Below are positions 1-5,979 of a stretch of 5,979 nt of DNA, piece after piece. Made by a program: the position numbers and the translations under genes. The notes below the pieces were generated by a model. That model made no database searches and had not been told where the DNA came from. It saw only the letters and a list, made by a program, of their open reading frames with translations. The first letter of the stretch is position 1; each line of letters starts with the position of its first letter. Source of the stretch: Synechococcus sp. MED850 (GTDB lineage: Bacteria > Cyanobacteriota > Cyanobacteriia > PCC-6307 > Cyanobiaceae); NCBI GenBank assembly GCA_002700765.1, contig PAEP01000014.1:4514-10492 (forward strand), given 5' to 3'.

Positions 1-99
1 ATGATCGAGGTTCAGAGCGGTGAATACCTCGGTGAAGACGACATCGTGCGGTTCGAGGACCGTTACGGCCGCAGTGACCTGGGCGTTGCCGCCGTCTGA
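1..99 (+). CDS. C-terminal end of a ManC-like cupin-domain protein (mannose-6-phosphate isomerase type II / mannose-1-phosphate guanylyltransferase tail), 5' truncated
   Basis: Frame 1 is open from the window edge to a TGA at 97-99, giving 32 residues. The stretch IEVQSGEYLGEDDIVR, followed by FEDRYGR, matches the way type II phosphomannose isomerase cupin domains usually end (consensus roughly IEVQ-G-YLGEDDIVR-ED-YGR). That domain occurs alone or at the C terminus of bifunctional ManC/AlgA proteins, which interconvert fructose-6-P and mannose-6-P and make GDP-mannose. The window cannot show whether a nucleotidyltransferase domain precedes it. The ATG at position 1 is probably an internal Met codon, because the cupin fold needs roughly 100 more upstream residues. 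After the conserved YGR come nine further residues (SDLGVAAV-type tail) before the stop. The gene converges on glmS with an 11-base gap and no visible terminator hairpin between them. The family call is motif recognition from a short tail. Confidence 0.75.
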   Translation: MIEVQSGEYLGEDDIVRFEDRYGRSDLGVAAV

Positions 100-110
100 G
101 GTTCAGGCCA

Positions 111-2003
<1,893 letters not shown>

Positions 2004-2006
2004 ACC

Positions 2007-2029
2007 AAAAAGCCCGGCTGATGCCGGGC
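2007..2029 (-). terminator. Rho-independent terminator of psaC, abutting the glmS start
   Basis: A perfect 7-bp GC-rich stem, GCCCGGC at 2012-2018 and GCCGGGC at 2023-2029, closes a 4-base loop. Read on the minus strand it is followed directly by five T residues (2011 down to 2007), the classic intrinsic terminator layout. On the plus strand no T-tract follows at once, so it acts in the psaC direction. It begins 37 bases after the psaC stop, and its T-tract ends three bases (GGT) before the glmS ATG at 2003. Presence of the hairpin and T-tract is seen directly; termination efficiency is inferred. Confidence 0.85.
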
Positions 2030-2066
2030 AGAGCTTATGGGTTTTTGGGTGTTTCGACTGCTGGCT

Positions 2067-2378
<312 letters not shown>

Positions 2379-2385
2379 TCACTGT

Positions 2386-2391
2386 TATTTA
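2386..2391 (-). promoter_or_regulatory. Candidate -10 element for psaC
   Basis: The minus strand reads TAAATA here, in the only clearly AT-rich patch of the psaC/acpP spacer. A start about 7 bases downstream would give psaC an untranslated leader of roughly 65-70 bases. No convincing -35 hexamer sits at normal spacing: the nearest TTG-type hexamer (TTGCCG, 2414-2419) is about 22 bases away. No pair of HLR1 (RpaB-type) half-sites was seen. Weak, position-based call. Confidence 0.25.
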
Positions 2392-2443
2392 CGACCGGTG
2401 GCATGAGGCGTGTCGGCAAAGCATGGGCCTGAAGCCGAGCCCG

Positions 2444-2449
2444 TAGGAT
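2444..2449 (+). promoter_or_regulatory. Candidate -10 element for the acpP-fabF-(tkt) transcript
   Basis: TAGGAT matches TATAAT at the four most conserved positions (T, A, then A, T at the end) and lies 22 bases before the acpP ATG, so the leader would be only about 15 bases. No good -35 box is visible at 16-18 bases upstream. The AT-rich patch at 2385-2392 is an alternative promoter region, shared with the divergent psaC promoter. Confidence 0.35.
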
Positions 2450-2471
2450 GCAGCGTCCCGTAGCCACGGCC

Positions 2472-2714
2472 ATGTCCCAGGAAGCGATCCTCGAGAAAGT
2501 GCGTTCGATCGTTGCGGAGCAGCTCAGCGTTGATGCCGGTGAAGTGAAGCCGGAATCCAACTTTCAAAACGACCTGGGCGCCGATTCTCTGGACACCGTG
2601 GAACTGGTGATGGCTCTTGAAGAAGCCTTTGACATCGAAATACCCGACGAAGCCGCCGAGGGGATCACAACCGTCGGCGACGCCGTCAAGTACATCGAAG
2701 ACAAGCAGGCCTGA
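2472..2714 (+). CDS. acpP: Acyl carrier protein
   Basis: AcpP is the small acidic cytoplasmic carrier that holds growing acyl chains as thioesters on a 4'-phosphopantetheine arm in type II fatty acid synthesis; it also supplies acyl groups for membrane lipids and lipid A. The protein has 80 residues, normal for the family, with the attachment motif [17 protein letters not shown] at 35-51; Ser39 is the predicted modified residue. The recognition helix after it is rich in Glu and Asp as expected. The start at [10 protein letters not shown] follows the conserved N terminus; an in-frame ATG 24 bases upstream would add MQRPVATA, has no family support and overlaps the candidate -10 element. No clear Shine-Dalgarno is present. 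It is first in a plus-strand run, 8 bases ahead of fabF, and divergent from psaC. Confidence 0.98.
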   Translation: MSQEAILEKVRSIVAEQLSVDAGEVKPESNFQNDLGADSLDTVELVMALEEAFDIEIPDEAAEGITTVGDAVKYIEDKQA

Positions 2715-2718
2715 GGAA
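2713..2718 (+). promoter_or_regulatory. Ribosome binding site of fabF overlapping the acpP stop
   Basis: GAGGAA overlaps the acpP TGA stop and ends four bases before the fabF ATG at 2723, a usable though short spacing. It is the only evident Shine-Dalgarno among the starts in this window, and it supports both the chosen fabF start and translational coupling of the two genes. Confidence 0.55.
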
Positions 2719-2722
2719 CGGC

Positions 2723-3970
2723 ATGGTGGACGGTCTCCATCGCGTCGTGGTTACCGGCCTCGGCGCGGTCACACCGATCGGCAACACAGTTCAGGACTAC
2801 TGGAATGGTCTGACATCCGGCAGAAACGGCGTCGCCTCCATCTCCCTGTTCGATGCCTCGAAACACGCCTGTCGTTTTGCAGCGGAGGTGAAGGACTTCG
2901 ATCCAACGGGACTGATCGAACCCAAGGACGCCAAGCGTTGGGACCGCTTCTGCAAGTTCGGTGTTGTCGCTTGTAAACAGGCTTTGGCTGATGCCGGCCT
3001 CACCATCGATGAGACCAACGCCCCTCGCATCGGCGTGATCATCGGCTCGGGTGTGGGCGGCTTGCTCACCATGGAAACGCAGGCCCATGTGTTGGAGGGC
3101 AAGGGCCCTGGACGGGTGAGTCCGTTCACGGTTCCGATGATGATCCCCAACATGGCAACAGGGCTTGCGGCCATTGCACTGGGCACCCAGGGGCCAAGCT
3201 CTGCGGTCGCGACGGCTTGTGCAGCCGGGTCCAATGCCATCGGTGATGCCTTTCGCCTTCTGCAGCTCGGCAAGGCAGACGCCATGGTGGCCGGTGGGGC
3301 CGAATCGGCGATCACCCCGCTGGGCGTTGCAGGATTTGCCAGCGCGAAGGCGCTGTCCTTCCGCAACGACGACCCCGCCACCGCCAGCCGCCCTTTTGAT
3401 GCCGAGCGTGATGGCTTCGTGATCGGCGAAGGCGCTGGTGTGCTTGTGCTCGAAACCCTTGAACACGCCGAAGCGCGCGGTGCTTCGATTCTGGCTGAGG
3501 TTGTCGGATACGGAATGACCTGTGACGCGTATCACATCACTTCACCCACTCCAGGAGGCGTGGGTGGTGCAGAAGCGATGCGCCTGGCTCTCAGCGATGG
3601 CGGCCTTGATCCATCCGAGATCGATTACGTGAACGCCCACGGAACGAGCACGCCAGCGAACGACAAAAACGAAACCTCCGCCATCAAGAGCGCTCTTGGT
3701 GCAAGAGCTTTTGAAATCCCCGTGAGTTCCACCAAGTCAATGACCGGCCACCTGCTGGGTGGCTCCGGCGGGATTGAAGCGGTGGCCTGTGTTCTGGCGA
3801 TTCAGAACAACATGGTTCCCCCCACAATCAACCACGCCAACCCTGATCCTGACTGTGATCTGGATGTCGTCCCGAACACCGCCCGGGAACGCAAACTGGG
3901 AACGGTGCTTTCCAACTCCTTCGGCTTCGGCGGTCACAACGTCTGCCTGGCCATCCGACGCATGACCTGA
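2723..3970 (+). CDS. fabF: 3-oxoacyl-[acyl-carrier-protein] synthase II (beta-ketoacyl-ACP synthase II)
   Basis: FabF elongates fatty acids by decarboxylative condensation of malonyl-ACP with acyl-ACP, and in bacteria also handles the unsaturated C16 to C18 step. The 415-residue protein has the usual length and thiolase-fold order: N-terminal RVVVTGLGAVTPIG at 7-20, nucleophile Cys166 in TACAAGS, His306 in NAHGTST, Lys338, and His343 in TGHLLGGSGG. The C-terminal NSFGFGGHN (398-406) carries gating Phe400. The Cys-His-His triad separates it from FabH-type enzymes (Cys-His-Asn); FabF is favoured over FabB by overall resemblance and by lying next to acpP, the classic acpP-fabF pair. ATG at 2723 is preceded by GAGGA and spaced 8 bases from the acpP stop, so the two are surely co-transcribed. 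No missing residues or frameshifts. Confidence 0.97.
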   Translation: MVDGLHRVVVTGLGAVTPIGNTVQDYWNGLTSGRNGVASISLFDASKHACRFAAEVKDFDPTGLIEPKDAKRWDRFCKFGVVACKQALADAGLTIDETNAPRIGVIIGSGVGGLLTMETQAHVLEGKGPGRVSPFTVPMMIPNMATGLAAIALGTQGPSSAVATACAAGSNAIGDAFRLLQLGKADAMVAGGAESAITPLGVAGFASAKALSFRNDDPATASRPFDAERDGFVIGEGAGVLVLETLEHAEARGASILAEVVGYGMTCDAYHITSPTPGGVGGAEAMRLALSDGGLDPSEIDYVNAHGTSTPANDKNETSAIKSALGARAFEIPVSSTKSMTGHLLGGSGGIEAVACVLAIQNNMVPPTINHANPDPDCDLDVVPNTARERKLGTVLSNSFGFGGHNVCLAIRRMT

Positions 3971-4021
3971 TCGGCTCCACCGCCGCTATCGGTCAAACTC
4001 TTCCGCAATTCCCCTAAAACC

Positions 4022-5979
4022 ATGGTCGCTGCGCCCGCTTCTCTCGACACGCTCTGCATCAACAGCATCCGCTTCTTGGCGGTTGATGCAGTTAACAAGT
4101 CCAAGAGCGGCCACCCCGGCCTGCCCATGGGCTGTGCACCCATGGGTTACACCCTCTGGGACAAGTTCCTCAAGCACAACCCCAAGAACCCCAAGTGGTT
4201 CAACCGCGACCGCTTTGTGCTGTCCGCAGGCCATGGCTGCATGTTGATCTATGCCCTGCTGCACCTGACGGGTTACGACTCGGTCACGATCGACGACATC
4301 AAGCAATTCCGTCAGTGGGGCTCCAAAACCCCTGGCCATCCGGAGACCTTTGAGACCCCTGGCGTCGAAGTGACGACCGGACCTCTTGGAGCTGGCATCT
4401 CCAATGCTGTTGGACTGGCCATCGCCGAATCCCACCTGGCCGCCAAGTTCAACAAAGCGGACGCCAAGATCGTCGACCACTACACCTATGTGGTGATGGG
4501 TGACGGCTGCAACCAGGAGGGCATTGCCTCCGAGGCCTGCTCCCTGGCCGGTCACCTGAAGCTGGGCAAGCTGATCGCCCTCTACGACGACAACCACATC
4601 ACGATCGACGGTCGCACGGATGTGTCCTTCACCGAGGACGTGCTGAAGCGTTATGAGGCCTACGGCTGGCACGTTCAGCACGTCGCAGACGGCAACACCG
4701 ATGTCGATGCCATCACCAAGGCGATCGAAGCGGCGAAAGCGGTCACCGACAAGCCTTCGATCATCAAGGTGACCACCACCATCGGCTACGGCTCCCCCAA
4801 CAAGGGCGACACCGCCGGTGTGCACGGTGCTCCTCTGGGCGAAGAGGAAGCGGAACTCACCCGCAAGCAACTGGGCTGGAACTACGGCCCCTTCGAAGTG
4901 CCCCAGGAGGCATACGACCAGTACCGGCAGGCGGTGGAGCGCGGCGCCAGCCTCGAAGCCGAGTGGAACCAGGCCATGGCGGCCTATCGCACCAAGTACC
5001 CCAGCGAGGCGGCTGAATTCGAGCGGATGCTGCGCGGTGAACTGCCCCAGGGATGGGACAAGGATCTGCCGACCGCGGGGCCTGAGGAGAAGGGTCTGGC
5101 CACCCGCAAGCACTCCCAGATCTGCCTGGGTGCTCTGGGCCCGAACCTGCCGGAACTGATCGGTGGCTCCGCCGACCTCACCCACTCCAACTACACCGAC
5201 ATCAAGGGTGAAACCGGTTCTTACCAGCCGGAAAGTCCTGAGAAGCGCTATCTGCACTTCGGGGTGCGCGAGCACGCCATGGCGGCCATCCTCAACGGCA
5301 TCGCTTACCACGACAGCGGCTTGATCCCCTACGGCGGCACGTTCCTGGTGTTTGCCGACTACATGCGCGGCTCCATGCGTCTGTCAGCCCTGAGCGAGCT
5401 GGGGGTGATCTACGTGCTCACCCATGACTCGATCGGTGTGGGCGAAGACGGCCCCACCCACCAACCGATCGAAACGATCCCGTCTCTGCGCGCCATGCCC
5501 GGGATGCTGGTGTTCCGCCCCGGCGACTGCAACGAAACCAGCGGTGCTTACAAGCTCGCGATCGAAAATCGCAAGCGCCCCAGCGCCCTCTGCCTCAGTC
5601 GCCAGGGGATGGCCAACCAGGCCAACTCCTCCATCGACAAAGTCGCTTTGGGCGGTTACATCCTGGAAGACTGCGACGGCACCCCCGACCTGATCCTGAT
5701 CGGAACCGGCACCGAACTTGATCTCTGCGTGCAGGCCGCGAAGCAACTCAGCGAGGAAGGCAAGAAGGTTCGGGTGGTCTCCATGCCCTGCGTCGAGCTG
5801 TTCGACGAGCAAAGCAATGCCTACAAGGAAGAGGTGCTTCCCATCGCTGTGCGCAAGCGCATGGTGGTGGAGGCCGCTGAATCCTTCGGCTGGCATCGTT
5901 TCATCGGCCTGGATGGCGACTCCGTCACCATGAATCGTTTCGGGGCATCTGCTCCCGGCGGAACCTGCCTCAAGGAATT
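4022..5979 (+). CDS. tkt: Transketolase, 3' truncated by the window edge
   Basis: Transketolase moves two-carbon ketol units between sugar phosphates using thiamine diphosphate and Mg2+, in the Calvin cycle (regenerating ribulose-5-P) and the pentose phosphate pathway. An uninterrupted frame gives 652 residues plus two bases. Seen in order: GHPG with His31, SAGHG with His71, PGHPE with His106, the ThDP/Mg motif GDG at 160-162 through DDN at 189-191, and His268. The pyrimidine-binding domain has GVREHAM with Glu417 (the proton-relay Glu), then GEDGPTHQP with Asp476 and His480, and Arg527. These match yeast residues His30, His69, His103, His263, Glu418, Asp477, His481 and Arg528. The family's [10 protein letters not shown] at 641-650 shows that only about 15-20 residues are missing. 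The ATG start suits the conserved N terminus; no Shine-Dalgarno is visible. It follows fabF by 51 bases with no terminator, so shared transcription is plausible. Confidence 0.97.
   Translation, partial: MVAAPASLDTLCINSIRFLAVDAVNKSKSGHPGLPMGCAPMGYTLWDKFLKHNPKNPKWFNRDRFVLSAGHGCMLIYALLHLTGYDSVTIDDIKQFRQWGSKTPGHPETFETPGVEVTTGPLGAGISNAVGLAIAESHLAAKFNKADAKIVDHYTYVVMGDGCNQEGIASEACSLAGHLKLGKLIALYDDNHITIDGRTDVSFTEDVLKRYEAYGWHVQHVADGNTDVDAITKAIEAAKAVTDKPSIIKVTTTIGYGSPNKGDTAGVHGAPLGEEEAELTRKQLGWNYGPFEVPQEAYDQYRQAVERGASLEAEWNQAMAAYRTKYPSEAAEFERMLRGELPQGWDKDLPTAGPEEKGLATRKHSQICLGALGPNLPELIGGSADLTHSNYTDIKGETGSYQPESPEKRYLHFGVREHAMAAILNGIAYHDSGLIPYGGTFLVFADYMRGSMRLSALSELGVIYVLTHDSIGVGEDGPTHQPIETIPSLRAMPGMLVFRPGDCNETSGAYKLAIENRKRPSALCLSRQGMANQANSSIDKVALGGYILEDCDGTPDLILIGTGTELDLCVQAAKQLSEEGKKVRVVSMPCVELFDEQSNAYKEEVLPIAVRKRMVVEAAESFGWHRFIGLDGDSVTMNRFGASAPGGTCLKE

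Noticed and set aside
2004..2066. glmS ribozyme or riboswitch upstream of glmS
   Set aside because: The 63-base spacer is too short for the ribozyme core and is mostly taken by the psaC terminator; the ribozyme is known mainly from Gram-positive bacteria.
2381..2395. HLR1 (RpaB) site suggested by GTTATTTA near 2384
   Set aside because: Only one imperfect half-site is present; the second half-site two bases later is missing.
2448..2471. Upstream in-frame start for acpP adding eight residues
   Set aside because: Family proteins begin at [14 protein letters not shown] sequence, and this ATG overlaps the candidate -10 element.
2564..3535. 323-codon and nested 194-codon minus-strand frames across acpP and fabF
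   Set aside because: Both overlap verified genes, carry no recognisable motifs, and would start or end in the middle of conserved coding sequence.
3971..4021. Terminator or separate promoter between fabF and tkt
   Set aside because: Only a 4-bp ACCG/CGGT stem without a T-tract is seen, and the single -10-like string (TAAAAC, 4015-4020) is too close to the tkt ATG to be used.
3986..5311. 441-codon open frame on the minus strand opposite tkt
   Set aside because: The plus strand here is an intact transketolase with every catalytic residue. The antisense frame is rich in Gly, Val and Leu, shows no recognisable motif, and is what GC-rich codon use leaves open on the opposite strand.

Overview
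The window looks like ordinary core chromosome of a GC-rich unicellular cyanobacterium, most likely a marine Synechococcus or Cyanobium relative. The reasons are a typical photosystem I PsaC, a cyanobacterial-type acyl carrier protein, and the order psaC / acpP / fabF / tkt, which I recall from marine picocyanobacteria. No full GCGATCGC (HIP1) octamer was seen, which fits marine strains but is weak evidence. The genus is inference; no database search was possible.

Layout. Positions 1-99 hold the last 32 codons of a plus-strand gene whose end resembles the cupin (mannose-6-phosphate isomerase type II / ManC-like) domain of nucleotide-sugar enzymes. It converges tail to tail, with an 11-base gap, on glmS (111-2003, minus strand), which makes glucosamine-6-phosphate. 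Upstream of glmS, also on the minus strand, is psaC (2067-2312), the iron-sulfur subunit of photosystem I. A clear intrinsic terminator for psaC lies between them, almost touching the glmS start codon. A 159-base divergent spacer (2313-2471) separates psaC from a plus-strand run: acpP (2472-2714), fabF (2723-3970, 8 bases later) and tkt (4022 to past the right edge, 51 bases later).

How the genes fit together. acpP and fabF belong to one pathway, type II fatty acid synthesis: AcpP carries the acyl chain and FabF condenses it with malonyl-ACP. Their tight spacing indicates an operon. tkt (Calvin cycle and pentose phosphate pathway) may be read from the same transcript, since no terminator is visible before it. 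On the other strand, psaC (light reactions) and glmS (amino-sugar and cell-wall precursor supply) are neighbours, with the terminator giving them unequal expression. The ManC-like fragment and glmS both serve sugar-precursor metabolism.

Nothing suggests a mobile element, CRISPR array, defence system, RNA gene or novel gene cluster. The features most worth a second look are small and regulatory: the terminator pressed against the glmS start, and a perfect 10-base palindrome in the psaC leader. Several long antisense reading frames (up to 441 codons) are explained by high-GC codon use in the real genes opposite them.
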